This document shows, piece after piece, positions 21,468 to 34,609 of a stretch of DNA of 64,000 nucleotides. The notes under the pieces were generated by a model. It did not search any database. It worked only from the letters and a program-made list of their open reading frames with translations, and had not been told where the DNA came from. Origin of the DNA: Vitis vinifera. Lineage: Eukaryota > Streptophyta > Magnoliopsida > Vitales > Vitaceae. Position 1 is the stretch's first letter. Each line of letters begins with the position of its first letter. A program made the position numbers and the translations under genes. The stretch spans positions 821,001-885,000 of the forward strand of contig NC_081815.1 in assembly GCF_030704535.1 (NCBI RefSeq), given 5' to 3'.

Positions 21468-24400
21468 CTACTGATAATACTGCTTTAAATTAAACACATT
21501 CCATGGTCTGAGTAACGGAGTGCCATCTAGCTTTTGTAAATGATAGGCTCCATTTTCATTTGCCTTAGACACTATGTAGGGTCCTTCCCAATTGGCTTGG
21601 AATTTTCCTGCGCCTACTTCAACAGTATTTTCAAAAACTTTTCTAAGTACTAGCGTACCATTTTTGAAGTTTCTGGGCCTGACTTTTCGATTGTAATGCG
21701 CTGATGCTCTTTGTTGATAATCTGCCATCCGGATGGATGCGCTTTCTCTGACTTCGTCTGCCCAGTCCAAATTTCTTCCTAGTTCCGTGTCGGCGTCTTT
21801 TTGCTTTGCTGCATCAGTTCGGATAGTAGGAAGACCTATTTCAGTGGGAATGACTGCATCCATTCCATATGTGAGGGCAAAAGGAGTATTTCCTGTTGGT
21901 CGTCCGGGTGTGGTTCGATAGGCCCACAGGACGCCGGGTAGTTCCTCCACCCACTTCCCTTTGGCTTGCTCCAGCCTTTTCTTCAAGGCATTGACTAGAG
22001 TTTTGTTTGTGGCTTCCGCCTGGCCATTGCTTTGAGGATAACGTGGCGTGGAGTATGAATTCCGGATATTCAATTCCGAACAGAAATTCCTGAATGCAAT
22101 GCTGTCAAATTGTGGACCGTTGTCAGCTATGATGATTTGGGGAATCCCAAAGCGGCAAACAATGTTCTTCCATACGAACTTGGTAACATCTTTATCTTTG
22201 ATGCTTGCATATGCTTCAGCTTCTACCCATTTACTGAAGTAATCAGTGGCGACAAGAAGGAATTTCTTTTGGGCGGGTGCTGCTGGGAGGGGTCCCACTA
22301 TGTCCATGCCCCACTGCGCGAAAGGCCATGGGCCTGAGACCGATTTTAATGCGACTGATGGTATATGTGGAATGGGAGCGTATCTTTGACATTTATCACA
22401 TTTTTGGACATATGCTGCCGCGTCTTTCTTCATTGTTGGCCAATAGTATCCTTGTGAATGAGCTCTATGTGCTAGGGATCGTCCTCCCGTATGATTTCCG
22501 CATATTCCTTCATGTAACTCAGCTAACACATACTGGGCCTCTGAATGCCCAAGACAGCGAAGATAAGGCCCTGTGAAGGATCGCTTGTACAGGTGCCCCC
22601 CAATCAGGGTGAAACGGGCAGCTTGCACCCGGATTTTGTGCGCTCGTTTAGGATCTTCGGGTAAAGTTCCTGTCCGGAGATATTCTACAATATCATGCGT
22701 CCATTCTTGATCATCCGCTTGGTCTGCTTCAATGGAGTTGCAAGTGGAATTTTCTGCGACAGAGGGATTGACTTGTACATGGATAGGCAATAGAATGGCT
22801 TCTCTGATGGGGAGGGAAGCAGCTATACCGGCCAAGGCGTCAGCGCGCCCGTTGTCAGCTCGCTTAATTTTTTCAATTGTCCACTCGGTGAATTGCTGTA
22901 AGGTGCTTCTTACTTTGGCCAAGTATCGCGCCATGCGTGAGTCCTTAGCCTCATATTCTTTCTGGACATGCCTTACCACTAGTTGCGAGTCGCTGTAGAT
23001 TCGGAGTTTGGAGACGGATAGCGCAAGAGCGAGGTCCAATCCGGACAGGATGGCCTCGTATTCTGCTTCATTGTTAGACGCGGAGAATCCCAGCCGGATG
23101 GCCTGCTCCAGATGTTCCCCAGTTGGGGACTGCAATAAGAGCCCAACTCTAGAGCCTGATGAGCGTGAGGCTCCGTCAACTCGTAGAGTCCACCACTCCT
23201 GTTCACCTGATTCGTGGTGCTGGTCGGGTCTTCGTGAATATTCGAGCACGAAGTCGGCCATTACTTGGCCTTTTTTGGATAATCTGGGTTGGAATTCGAT
23301 TCCAAATTCGCTCAATTCGATGGCCCATTGTAGCATTCGCCCAGTTAAATCTGGCTTGTGTAGAATGCTACGAAGGGGCTGGTCGGTCAGTACAATCACT
23401 GGGTGGGCTTGAAAATAGGGGCGGAGCTTTTGAGCAGCACTTCGAAGAGCTAAGGCTGTTAGCTCCATTTTTGAATACCTGGTTTCTACATTTGCCAAAG
23501 CTCTGCTGACATAGTAGACAGGTTTCTGCTCCTTTGGCGAAGGGCAGCGGAATAGAACGGCGCTGATTGCCCATTCTGAGATAGCTAAATACATATATAG
23601 CTTCTCCTTTGGGATGGGGCTGCTCAAGATGGGCGGATGCATAAGACAGTGTTTAATTCTTTCCAACGCGTTTTGGCAATTGTCCGTCCATCCCTGCGTT
23701 CCAGCTTTTCGTATTGCTAAGAAGAAGGGTCGCAACTCATCAGTGAAGCGGGCTATAAAACGTCCTAACGCAACGAGCTTGCATGTGAGGCCTTGTAACT
23801 CCTTTTTGTTCCTGGGAGGAGGTGTCTCCATGACTGCTTTGACTTGATCCGGGCTGACTTCTATGCCTCTTTGGCTAACCATAAATCCCAGAAATTTGCC
23901 AGCACTCACGCCAAAGGCACATTTGGAAGGATTTAGCTTCATGTCATACTTTCGCAAGAGGTAAAATACTTCTTGTAAATGGAGGATATGCTGCTCTCGA
24001 GTTTTGCTTTTAACCACGATATCGTCAATGTATACCTCGACCGAGCGGCCTATCAGAGGTTTGAAGATTTTAGTCATCAATCTTTGATACGTGGCGCCAG
24101 CGTTTTTGAGTCCGAATGGCATGACTTTGTAGCAATAGAGGCCGTGTGGCGTTATGAATGCTGTTTTTTCTTCGTCATCCGGAGACATGGGAATTTGGTG
24201 ATAGCCGGAGAAGGCATCCAAGAAAGAGAGCATCCCTTGCCCGGAAGTGGAATCCACAATTTGATCTATCCGCGGTAAGGGAAAACTGTCTTTTGGACAT
24301 GCATTATTGAGATTGGTGTAATCAACACAGACTCGCCATTTGCCCTCTTTCTTTGGTACCACTACTACATTTGCCAACCAATCCGGATAAGATACCTCTC

Positions 24401-24551
24401 TGATGAATCCGGCTTCCAACAATTTGTTAATTTCATCTTGGATAACTCTTTGTCTATCCGGGTGAAATCGTCTAATCTTCTGTCGAATGGGTCTGGCTGC
24501 TGGAAAGACGTTAAGCTTGTGAGAGGCGATAGAGGGATGAATTCCCTTCAT
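21468..24551 (-). other. pol region of the LTR element: reverse transcriptase, RNase H, integrase
   Basis: In minus-strand order: a reverse transcriptase with the YIDD active-site box (VEVYIDDIVVKS), a first RNase H region, a second archaeal-type RNase H (VDGASRSSGSRVG... YSDSQLVV), an integrase zinc finger (HTGG... CDKCQ), and a catalytic core containing WGMDIVGPLP, ATDYFSKWVEAE, DNGPQFDS and SNGQAEATNK. The two RNase H regions are characteristic of the Tat clade of Ty3/gypsy elements. Described as part of a fossil element only. Confidence 0.93.
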
Positions 24552-24731
24552 ATCCGAATGTGTTCATGCGAAGATGTCATGGTTACTTCGAAGGATATTC
24601 TATATGCTCTGGGTTTCTTCTTGTGTCATGAGGGAACTGATGTTTGTGAGGTGATCATTCTCTTCTGAGATTTGGATTGTTTGTAAGGGATCTGCTACCG
24701 GGGGATCCTTGTCCACCAGACCCAATAATTG

Positions 24732-27000
24732 CTATTGGTCGCGCGCAATGCTAGGTTCAGGGGGAGATGCATCCTCCTGGTTAGCGACTGCTTCACGTGC
24801 TATTTGGTAGCACTGGCGAGCGGCTAACTGGCTGCCATACAAGTCAGTTTGCCCTTCATTGGTGAGGAAACTCACCATTTGATGATATGTGGAGGGGATG
24901 GCTTTCATGTAGTGAAGCCATGTGCGTCCCAAGATGATATTGAAGGGTGACAATTCTTGCACCACCGAGAATTGCACGTTGAGAGTGACTGGTCCAGCTC
25001 GAACCGGCAGTATAATGTCTCCTAAGGATGTTGTTGATGATCCGTTGAATCCAGATAAGATTCGTCCGGGGTTTTCGAGACCCGCGAGACTATGTCCCAT
25101 ATGGCCAATGACTGATGCTTGTACTAGATCGGCTGAACTGCCTGGATCAACCAAGATACGTCTTACATCAAAATCTCCTATTTCTAGAGAGAGGATGAGG
25201 GCGTCGCGATGTGGCTGTAGCGTCCGGGTGGGATCTACTGGTGGGAAAATGATTGTCCCATCTATGGGGCGAGGGCTCTCTCCAGTAAGACCCGGCCGGA
25301 TGGAATTAATGCGCTCGCGTATTGACGCGGCCCGCAGCAATTTCTGCCTTTTACGCCTGGAATCGTATTCCTCGTCAGACGGGCCCCCATTGATATAGTT
25401 TATCACAGCCTTAGGGGCGACTGGGGCCCTCGGGGCCTCAGAGTTATGATGCTGAGATACATCCCTTCCTCCAGTATCTGAGCGGAGGTACTGTTTTAAA
25501 TGTCCTGCTTTGATGAGCCTTTCAACTAGATATTGGAGGGATCGACACGTCTCTGTTGTATGACCATGGTCTTTGTGGAAGGCGCATTTCTTGCTGCGGT
25601 CTCTTATGGATGGGTCCGTTTCGAGGGGTCTAGGCCACCTGAAGTCGGACAACCCTTGGATCATTGGGAGAAGTTTTTCGTATGATACGGATAGGGGTGT
25701 GACGGGCGGCCTATTCGGACGACTCGGCCCGTCCTGTCTCCGGTCAACTGGTTTTGGACGGTCCGGAGGCTTGGCATGCCTGTCCGCGTTATCTCTAGAA
25801 GCCCGTCCGGCAACCAAAACTTGCTGAGTGGCTGCACGCACGTCATCTTCGAGCATTGAATATTTGTTAGCACGTCTGAACAAATCGTCCATCGTTGTAG
25901 GAGGCTTTTTTGCCAGTGATTCAAAAAATGGAGTGCCTGGACAAATGCTTCTCTTGAAGATTTGTAGGACAGCATTCATGCTGCAAACCTCTATTTGGAG
26001 TACGACTTGGCCAAATCGTTTCACAAATTCCCTCAAGGATTCGTTGTCTCTCATTTTTATGTTCTGGAGGGTGCTGATATTCTGCTTGTGTCGAGCAGAG
26101 CACAAGTACTGTCCCACGAATGCTTCAGAGAGGTCCCTGAAATTGTCAATAGAGTTAGGAGGTAGGCGATGAAACCATGAGAGGGCTTGCCCTTGAAGGC
26201 TGGCAGGGAATACTTTGCATAATAATGCATCGTTGCCAATATCGAGCGTCATAAGCTGTCGATAGTGCATGATGTGATTGAAGGGATCGTTGGTCCCATC
26301 GTATGTGGAAAACTTTGGTACGAGGAATCCTCTTGGGGGCTCGTAATGGGTGATATGAGAGCAAAAGGGCGTGGAGAGCATGTCATCCAGCCTTTTGCTG
26401 ATGAAGCCAATGGGTGGCTCGTTGGGAGGTTTCTCCCAGCTGGTCGTTCCGCTAGGTGTGAGTGAACGTTCCGCATCGCTGGGGTGACCATGGGGTCACG
26501 ATGCGGAGGTACGTTCTGCACCATGGGAGCGATCATAGGATCGGGGCGTGGCGCCCGGGTTGTGGCTGCTGGTGGCCTTGATCTCCCAGGCTCTTGTGGG
26601 CCTAGTCTTGCGCGCATAGAACTTGACAACTGTGATTTTCTATCACGCTGTCTTTTTGCTGAGAAATGAGTGAAATCTGAGCTTTCCTCACGAGGAGCTC
26701 GAGGCATGGGTGTGCGTGGCTCATGGGGCCTTGCGTTGTACGTTCCTGGGATAGCTCCTGTTGACCCAGGATATATTGATTCTGGCTCTGGCTTTGAGTT
26801 TGCCACCTGGCCTTTTGAGCGCTGACGACGAGGAGGTCCTGATGTTGAGGCTTGAATGCGTAACACAGCGTTTTCTTCCCTTAACCTCTCCGTCTCCTAG
26901 AGGAGAGCTTTTAGCTGTTTTTCGCTCGCCAACTGTCTTTTTTCGATGGCTTGACGCCATTCGTGATTATCTTCTTCCTCTCTACCAGATGATCGACTTT
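24732..27000 (-). other. gag-protease region of the LTR element
   Basis: Minus strand. The gag homology includes PKFSTYDGTNDPFNHIMHYR, ALSWFHRLPPNSI and NESLREFVKRF, typical of the plant retrotransposon gag domain. A nucleocapsid-like stretch (KKCAFHKDHGHTTETCRSL) follows, then an aspartic protease with VDPGSSADL. The N-terminal gag segment lies toward 27,000 next to the primer-binding site. Confidence 0.88.
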
Positions 27001-27051
27001 GGGAAGGTGTGGCCATCTTTGCTAGTGACTGAATCAAAATAAAAAGTAAAA

Positions 27052-27071
27052 GTTTCCCACAGACGGCGCCA
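27052..27071 (-). other. Primer-binding site of the LTR element
   Basis: On the minus strand, directly after the 5' LTR, TGGCGCCGTCTGTGGGAAA begins with TGGCGCC. This is the usual start of the tRNA-complementary site in plant Tat/Athila-type elements, and it fixes the orientation of the element. Confidence 0.85.
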
Positions 27072-27072
27072 A

Positions 27073-27878
27073 TGTTGTCACCTCGCGTATCCGATGGTCC
27101 ACGTTGCTGCTATATGGATGGACACGTGATTCTCAACACACAAGGGGTTCTTGACTCAGTGGTTGCACCTGCAAAAGGCATCCGGACAGGGTGTCCGGAC
27201 GCACCCTCCGATGGTTTTATTAGTCATGGTGAGAAAGAGATATATAAATCAGTTGGCCTTTTTCTAGGTATCAAGAGGTTACCAGGAGATCTCCCTTTCT
27301 TCTTCGTGCGAAGGTATATATATCCAGCTTCAGGGGTACTGTTCCTCTCATTAATGGTGAGGAGATCTTTTCTGTTGTGATGATGACAATAGGTGTTAGT
27401 AGGAGCACTATCATCCTATGAATGGCTGTCAGAGACTATGGTAGGTGATGCGGCCGTCAGAGATCGTGGGAAGCGATTATGCAGAATGATCGTGGGAAGT
27501 GACTTGCTGTCACTTCCTCTTGTCTTCTCATTCTGTAGGTGATGGGATGTGGGCCATGGCTGCTTGTTGTGATTGCGTGTAAGACTCGCTTTACTTTAAT
27601 TGACCATCCAGAAGATTTATATCCGGATGGCTCATGCTGACTATCCGGATGTGTTGTGGAGACTATCCGGATGTGTACGCTCTGCCAGCGTCGTTTGCTC
27701 TTCCTTGGATAGGAGAAGATGAAACGTCGTTTGCCTTTCCTTGAGGCGGTCCGGATAGGATAACTGCACCATGCATATCCTTAGGGGAATCCGGATGATG
27801 ATGGTCCGGCTGATAACACGTGCCACGCGTCACTATGAGCTGCGTGCCACGTGTTTCCCAAGGGGAGGGGTCCCTACA
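27073..27878 (-). repeat. 5' LTR (right copy) of the Ty3/gypsy element
   Basis: Direct copy of the left LTR, about 99% identical over 806 bp; every substitution I counted is a transition. It is followed at once by the GTATT target duplication. Confidence 0.96.
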
Positions 27879-27883
27879 GTATT

Positions 27884-28203
27884 CATACACTTTATGCCTA
27901 AAATGTGACCCACTATGAAATACAAGACAACCCTCAGCAAATCTCTATTCATAATATGATCTACAGCTCTACCCACTTTTCTACCTTTTCCTGCTCCTGG
28001 GATGTAAGGAGAGTTTGGATTGTTTCTGAGGTTCTAGCGTAGACTGGTTGGGGATTTTGGTGATATGATCCTATGCCTATGGCCTCAATGGGAACTTTCT
28101 TTTTTTGGGTTTCTTCTGTGCTTCTCCTTCTTCCTTTGTCTCCTCCTTAAGCAAGTCATTTTTGCTTGGGGCGGTGCACACAAAGAGCTCAACAGAATAT
28201 CAT
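27884..28203 (-). pseudogene. RIPK-like kinase 3'-end fragment (unit A)
   Basis: Paralogous to about 47,866-48,190, the 3' UTR and C-terminal end of the complete kinase. Shared tracts include CACTTxATGCCTAAAATGTG and GGGAACTTTCTTTTTT (plus strand). Homology stops at CAT (28,201-28,203), in the middle of the last exon, and an unrelated sequence begins. Only the unstructured C-tail is represented, so it cannot make a kinase. The break is shared with unit D at 43,379. Confidence 0.8.
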
Positions 28204-29435
28204 GTGGGCCCAAGTGACTTGAGTCCAAATTGAGTTTGGTCATTTAGTCCAACCCACTTAGGTCTTAATTAATTAATTAGCTCTAATGGGCTCAAATAAA
28301 TTAATTAACCTAATTCAGAGAGTCAATTTATAAGATTTAGTATAATATTACATTTTTAGTAAAAAACCTTTATTGTATACTTATGAATCATATACCCAAA
28401 ATATCCTTAAAGCATGTGCCACCATGAAATAGGGCTTTAGTGAGAGCCACTTTTGAAGTTGACTCAACTACACTCAAAATCTAATTTTGGCTCCTATATT
28501 CAACAACTTTCAAAATGTTGGCTCTTCAAAATCCAATTCTAAAGTTAACTTAATATTCCATTTCATTAAAGAGGGTTAACTTCACTTTAGTAACCTATGA
28601 AATTACAACGAGACAAAGCTTGAATTTGTGACCTACTATCTTGCATGCAAATTCCCCATGAATTAGTGGTCGTAATATAACAAAGTAATACTATCACTTA
28701 TCAAGATTATCTCTCCAATATTTAAATTAGAGATTTCAGTTATTATGTAATCAACGGATACACTCTAACTCTAAGGAGTATATGCCAAATTTCACTAAAG
28801 GAATTATTGCGGCCACAGATTTTATGATCACATGTCATTTGAATTACCCAAGATGATACATTGTCTTAATTCGATGAGATATCATGGTGCCTCTATTAAG
28901 AATACCTATTGTCACTAGCCTCCATCAATAGTGACTCAATCTTTAGAGATATATGACTACTTTAGGGTCTCATCTATTAGTCAAAACCTCCTATTGATTT
29001 CAATACAAACTCAATATTCCTTCAAGATTGAAAGTTCATGCAATATAGTAACTTATTGAATCATGACAATTGATAACCTTATGTCATGATTCCTAGTATG
29101 TTTAGTCTAGTGTACATTGCATACACTAATGTGCTTACTATGAGAAATTCGTTCTGACAATCAAGACACGTCATCCCTCCAATTAGGAGGTAGTGCATTA
29201 CAGTTTTTATTGGATTACCCAAACCTGTGAATTAACTATAGATAACTTATCTATTTACAAGAAACTTATAACTTGTATCTTTTGTACAACTCTTAATGCA
29301 CCAAAGTCATGTGCAATATAAGAGCTATAAGTTGAATGTTCAAATTAATATTAATACATGAAACGGATAGCAAAAGGACAATTAAGTGTGACTTTAATAC
29401 ATCACGTCTTATTTTTAGGAGTTCAATCCCAACAC
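28204..29435. mobile_element. Degraded LTR-type repeat fragment
   Basis: Non-coding sequence with the texture of an old plant LTR: AATTAATTAATTAGCTCTAATGGG, TCATCCCTCCAATTAGGAGG and an end near GGAGTTCAATCCCAACA. The first 490 bp are paralogous to 43,380-43,870. I cannot find a second LTR or target duplication, so the class is tentative. It is old and broken. Confidence 0.35.
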
Positions 29436-29912
29436 AAACTATGGAGTGCGGGTGACCATTATTACTCTCAAGCTTTCATTTTCCTATCAAAGGACTTCCG
29501 TAGCTATAAAAGTGTCACGGTATACTTTCAATGCTCCACTTCCTGTTCATCCTACTTTTTTCAAGTTATGTCAATCCGTCTTCTAGTCACCATACATCAC
29601 ATGATTTTTCTTTTGAAATCATGGCAAATAATGGGTTTTTTCTATCCCAATTCCATCGACAACGCCAAGCGTTGTTACCACTCAACTATACAATTTAGAG
29701 GGAATCTTAATGACAATTTTTGTTTTTAGGGACAGTTTCTGAAGTGAAAGATACACCATTGTTTTTTAAGCTTTAAGCGTTTAGGTTATGGTTGAACAGT
29801 ACTATCAAATATGATTCACATGAGAGTTGAGACTAATATGTGATTTCCACAAGCTTATTTGCTTATAAATAGTCCCCCATTACTCAAACTTCCACCACCT
29901 CCGATATCAGGA

Positions 29913-31456
29913 TCAAAACTTTTCAGTTTCTGGCCACCCCACAAGCAAAACCTTCCACCAGGACCCAAACCAGGGCTGATCATAAGAAACCTAAACCTCA
30001 TTGGCCATCTCCCCCACCGGTCCCTCCACAAAGTGTCCCAAAAATATGGACAAATAATGCAAGCTTCAATTCGGGTCTATCCCAATGGTAGTGGCCTTGT
30101 CTTCAGAAATGGCAAGGCAGTTCTTAAAGACAAATTATCACCTCTTTGCCTCTAGGCCTCAGACTGCTGCTGGCAAGTACACTGCTTATAACTATTCCAA
30201 CATCATCTGGGCACCTTTCGGTCCATATTGGCGTCAGGAGAGTAAAATCTACCACACAGAGCTGTTCAACTGGAAAAAGCTCGAGTCTTATGAATATATT
30301 GGGGTCGAAGGAAGGTGGGCTTTCATCTCCCACCTCTATGCGTTGTCAGGAAAGCCAGTCATGCTTAAAGACCATCTCTCTCGCGTTACTCTCGGCGTTA
30401 TAAGCAGAATTGTACTGCGGGAGAAGTATTCAATGAGTCTGAATCCGGGAGGTCAATAGTGACGGTGGAAGAGTTCCAAGAGATGCTGGATGGGTTGTTC
30501 TTGCTTAATGGTGTGTTGAATATTAGGGATTGGATACCGCGGATTGCATTCTTGGACTTGCAGGGGTATGTGAAGAGGATGAAGGCTTTGCGCCATAAAT
30601 TTGATAGGTTTTATGATCATGTGCTTGAGAAACACAGGGCCAGTTGAGAAGCAGAGGACTTTGTGGCTAAGGATATGGTGGATATGCTTCTGAGATTGGT
30701 CGATGATCCTGATCTTGAGGTTAAGCTCGGTACTGATGGGGTCAAAGGGCTTACCCTGGTTAATGTTATATGAGTTAGGAACATATCCAGCCATTCAAAT
30801 TAGGCCTATTCTATTGAAATCTCATGATAATTTTGCTTGTTTGGTTGTTTCATGGTCAGGACCTGATTGCTGGTGGTACAGATAGCTCAGCTACTACTAT
30901 GGAATGGGCGATGTCTGAGATCTTGAGGTAGCCAAGCACAGCTAATAAGGCAACTGAAGAGCTGGATAGAGTCACAGGGAGAGATAGATGGGGGGAAGAG
31001 AAAGACATCCCCCAACTTCCTTAATATAGATGCAATTGTGAAGGAGACAATGAGGCTACACCCTGTCACTAGCTGTCCTGCTAGCACCTCACCTGGCTCT
31101 TCATGATTGCAATGTAGCTGGCTGTGATATTCGCAGAGGAACCCAAGTCCTTGTAAACGCATGGAGCATAGGACCCCAACATATGGGATGCACCGGAGGA
31201 ATTTCGACCAGAGAGGTTCCTAGGGAAGGCAATTGATGTGAAGGGGCAAAACTTGAGCTGCTGCCATTTGGTTCAAGGCGGAGGATGTGTGCTGGATACA
31301 GGCTTGGCCTAAAGATGATTCGATCAAGCTTGACTAACATGCTGCATGGATTCCACTGGAAATTGCCTTGGGATATGAAGACAGAAGAGCTGAACATGGA
31401 GGAAGGTCCCGCTTGTTGCTGTCATGGAGCCTAGACTTCCAAGTCATCTTTACTAG
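29913..31456 (+). pseudogene. CYP92A-type P450, copy 2 (pseudogene)
   Basis: Matches the whole two-exon gene except the first 22 or so codons: the start codon and membrane anchor are replaced by a short unrelated stretch. A TATAAATAG box remains at 29,864-29,872. The frame shifts near 30,061 and 30,431. In-frame stops occur near 30,646 (exon 1) and 30,929 (exon 2). Small insertions lie near 31,022 and 31,066, and deletions near 31,170, 31,253 and 31,400, the last removing the EVFGLTTPR block. At least eight lesions are visible. The I-helix text AGGTDSS and the haem loop text are still readable. It most resembles copy 5, so it is an old sister of that copy. Confidence 0.93.
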
Positions 31457-31512
31457 TCGTGCCTTAGACCTATGTTTTCTTAATCTTATTCAGGTTTGTG
31501 CTGTGGTTTTAC

Positions 31513-32280
31513 TGAGGTTCTGGCGTAAAGCGGTTTCTGAATAAATGGTTTGGGATTTTGGTGACCTGATCTTAAGCCTATGGCCTTGATGGGAACTTTC
31601 TTTTTTCGGTTCCTTCTGTGCTTCTCCTCCTTCCTTTATCTCCTCCTTATGCAAGTCATTTTCACTTTGGACTGTGTACATAAAGGGCCCAATAGGAATA
31701 TCTTGGTAGTCCTGGAGAGGCTCCAGGGTCTTAACCACAGTGCTCATTGTTGGTCTATGCTTTGGCATGTGGCTCATGCACCAGTAAGCCAATGCAGCAG
31801 CCTTTTGAGCCCCTGCTTCTGAGTATTGGCCTTCAACTCTTGGATCCATTATTCTGGTGAGCTTCCTGGAATAGTTCAGTTGAGGCCTAGCCCATTCTGC
31901 TAGGTTCTTCTCCCTGTTAGGCCTGGTCTTGTCCATTGATCTTCTCCCAGTTAGTAGCTTCAAGAGCACCACTCCAAAGCTGTAAACATCGCTCATTGCT
32001 GTCAAATGCCCTGCAAACAAGCAAACTTCTTATTTGTACTCCAAAGGAATATGCCCTTAACATTCAATCTAGATTGGATTAAACCTTACTGAATTTCCTG
32101 TGATAATGTACTCTGGAGCAGCTTACCCTTGTGTCCCCATGACTCGGGTTGAAACATGCGTGTCATCGCCTTCAGGGCCGTCTTTTGCTAAACCAAAATC
32201 TTATAATTTGGGAGTATGATCCTGAAAAAGGTATCAACAAAAGGTCAGCGATCATAAACAAAGCCAACAATAATGCTGAA
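31513..32280 (-). pseudogene. RIPK-like kinase fragment, exons 4-5 (unit B)
   Basis: Minus-strand match to exons 4 and 5 of the complete gene. Exon 5 reads [20 protein letters not shown] and continues to the C-tail. Exon 4 (about 32,105-32,228) still shows [20 protein letters not shown], but has stop codons before DFG and before AAPEY, and its splice donor GT has become GA. Exons 1-3, including the ATP-binding loop and catalytic loop, are absent. Homology ends near 32,280 in intron 3. Confidence 0.9.
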
Positions 32281-32579
32281 GTGGATGAATTAGAACTCGC
32301 CACAGGTAACAGTATGATCCCCATTTTATAGGCAGCATGATACCCATTTTATAGCTAACATGGGAATTCGTGTTGTTAGGAATTGGAAGGAACACGAAAG
32401 AAAATCATCATTAATAAGATTCCTTCTATTATTAGCCTGTCAATGAAACTAAGACATGTTATAAGATCATAGATTGTTAGCCCTTGGGGGCTGTCTAACT
32501 ATGTTTTGATGATAACAACATAAGATGAAGTGTACTGAGTTGTTTGAATTAAGAAAAGTTTCAAGTTTTATTGAAAATT

Positions 32580-34600
32580 TCAAAAGAAAGATAAAGATTG
32601 TCTAAAAAAAGATTTGAAGGACACGAAAAAATGAATCCTTAAAGATTTATAAGGTTTAAGAAATTTTGTAAGATGAATCTCTTGCATGTGTTTAGGATTA
32701 AACTGATTTTTATACACTTTTAATGCATTCATTTAGATTTAGGCGACATTTGTTTTTTTAACTTTTTACTGAAAGCAAATTGCTTTCAGATTTCAAATTG
32801 TTTATTTCTTCACTTTTTGTTAATTTATTATTTATTTAAAAAAAAATTTTATTGAATAGAAAAAGATAAAATATTTGATTTTTTTTTTTAAAGTTAAAAA
32901 TAACATTGGTTTTTGTTTATTTTTTAATACTTAATAAAAATGAAATATTAAAAAACAAACAACTTGAGTGCAATTGAAATCCCATATCAATATTAAGATC
33001 AATTTTAATAATATTTATAATGTCCATATAATTTTAAAACATATTTATACAATAAAAAATGGCCTACTATATATAATATGTTAGGAAAAGAAAATTTTTC
33101 TCCACAGAAGTCGAGTTTTACAAAATCCTACCACAAGTCAATAAAAAAAGAAAAATGTTTGACGTAAGTTGAGATTAGAGTTTGAAATTACAAGTAATGC
33201 AAGTGTAAAGTTTTCATTATGCATGTTTGTGCAATTTTCCTTAAATCTTGAAAGTCACGGATAACAAAATATGACCATAATCCACCAATTCATACACTAA
33301 AAAATATCTTCTATAGAGGGAATAGTCCTGAACCATAAAAAATATAGAGACAGGCCGGCCATGGGGTGGGTTCAATTATTATTGAGATCGCTCATGGGGT
33401 GAAACAATTTTATTCTATGCAACTTGATTATTGAGATGGTGATGGGGATAAAAGAAGGTCCACCCTTAATGTCAGGACAAAGAAGCATGTTGCCCATGAT
33501 TTTCTGAAAAGCTAAACATATTCTAAACAGTACTTCTTGCAAGCCCAAAGACACCAAAGTAGTGCATCAGAAGAGCTTGGAAAGAGGTGTTGGGTGCTAG
33601 GTCAATTTTTCGAATAGATCAAAAGAAAGCTAAAGATTGTCTAAAAAAGATTTGAAGGACACCAAAGGATGAATCCTTAAAGATTTATAAGGTCTAAGAA
33701 ATTTTGTAAGATGAATCTCTTGCGTGTATTTAATATTAAATTGATTTTCATACATTTTTAATGTATTCATTTAGACTTAGTTGACGCTTGTTTTTTTAAC
33801 TTTTTGTTGAAAGCAAATTACTTTTAGATTTTAAATCATTTATTTCTTAAATTTTTTTATTAAATAGAAAATAATAAAATATTTGATTTTTTCTTAAAGT
33901 TAAAAATAATATATTAGTTTTTATTTACTTTTTAATACTTAATAGAAATGAAATATTTAAAAACAAACAACTTGAGTGCAATTGAAATCTCGTATCAATA
34001 TTAAGATCAATTTTAATACCATTTATAATGTCCATATAATTTTAAAACATATTTATACAATAAAAAATGGCATACTATATATAATATGTTAGGAAGAGAA
34101 AATTTTTCTCCATAGAAGTTGAGTTTCACAAAATCCTACCACAAGTCAATAAAAAAAGAAAAATGTTTGACATAAGTTGGGATCAGAGTTTGAAATTATA
34201 AGTGATGCAAGTGTAAAGTTTTCATTATGCATGTTTGTACAATTTTCCTTAAATCTTGAAAGTTACGGATAACAAAATATGACCATAAGCCAACAATTCA
34301 TGCACTAAAAAATATCTTCTATAGAGGGAATAGTCTTGAACCATAAAAAATATAGAGACAGGGCGGACATGGGCTGGGTTCAATTATTATTGAGATCGCA
34401 GATGGGATGAAGCAGTTGTATTCTATGCAAACTTGATTATTGAGATGGTGATGGGGATAAAAGAAGATCCACCCTTAATGTCACGACAAAGGCATATTCC
34501 AAACAATACTTCTTGCAAGCCCAAAGACACCAAAGTAGTGCATCAGAAGAACTTGGAAAGAGGTGTTGGGTGCTAGGTCAATTTTTCGAATAGATTGAAG
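32580..34600. repeat. 1-kb direct tandem duplication
   Basis: Copy 1 (about 32,580-33,619) and copy 2 (about 33,620-34,600) run in parallel. Both start with AAAAGAAAGxTAAAGATTGTC, carry a MITE-like A/T block (near 32,750-32,975 and 33,780-33,975) and AACATATTTATACAATAAAA, and end with AGGTGTTGGGTGCTAGGTCA. Copy 2 is about 60 bp shorter. No gene is present. Confidence 0.9.
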
Positions 34601-34609
34601 TAAAATGTT

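Larger units (their letters stand above)
17388..27878 (-). mobile_element. Ty3/gypsy LTR retrotransposon, Tat-like, near-complete, young
   Basis: A 10,491-bp element with LTRs of 808 bp (17,388-18,195) and 806 bp (27,073-27,878), each bounded by TG...CA, and a 5-bp target duplication GTATT at 17,383-17,387 and 27,879-27,883. The coding strand is minus: the primer-binding site lies beside the right LTR, followed leftward by gag, protease, RT, RNase H and integrase. A purine tract flanks the left LTR. A large antisense gene region lies between pol and the 3' LTR, as known for Grande/Tat-type elements. The LTRs differ at about 8 positions plus one small indel, roughly 1%, which suggests an age under about 1 million years at usual plant rates. 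As a fossil it is near-complete with only a few (about one to three) breaks. Confidence 0.95.

Noticed and set aside
21733-26172. Many plus-strand frames across the gag-pol region
   Set aside because: Shadows of the minus-strand gag-pol coding sequence.
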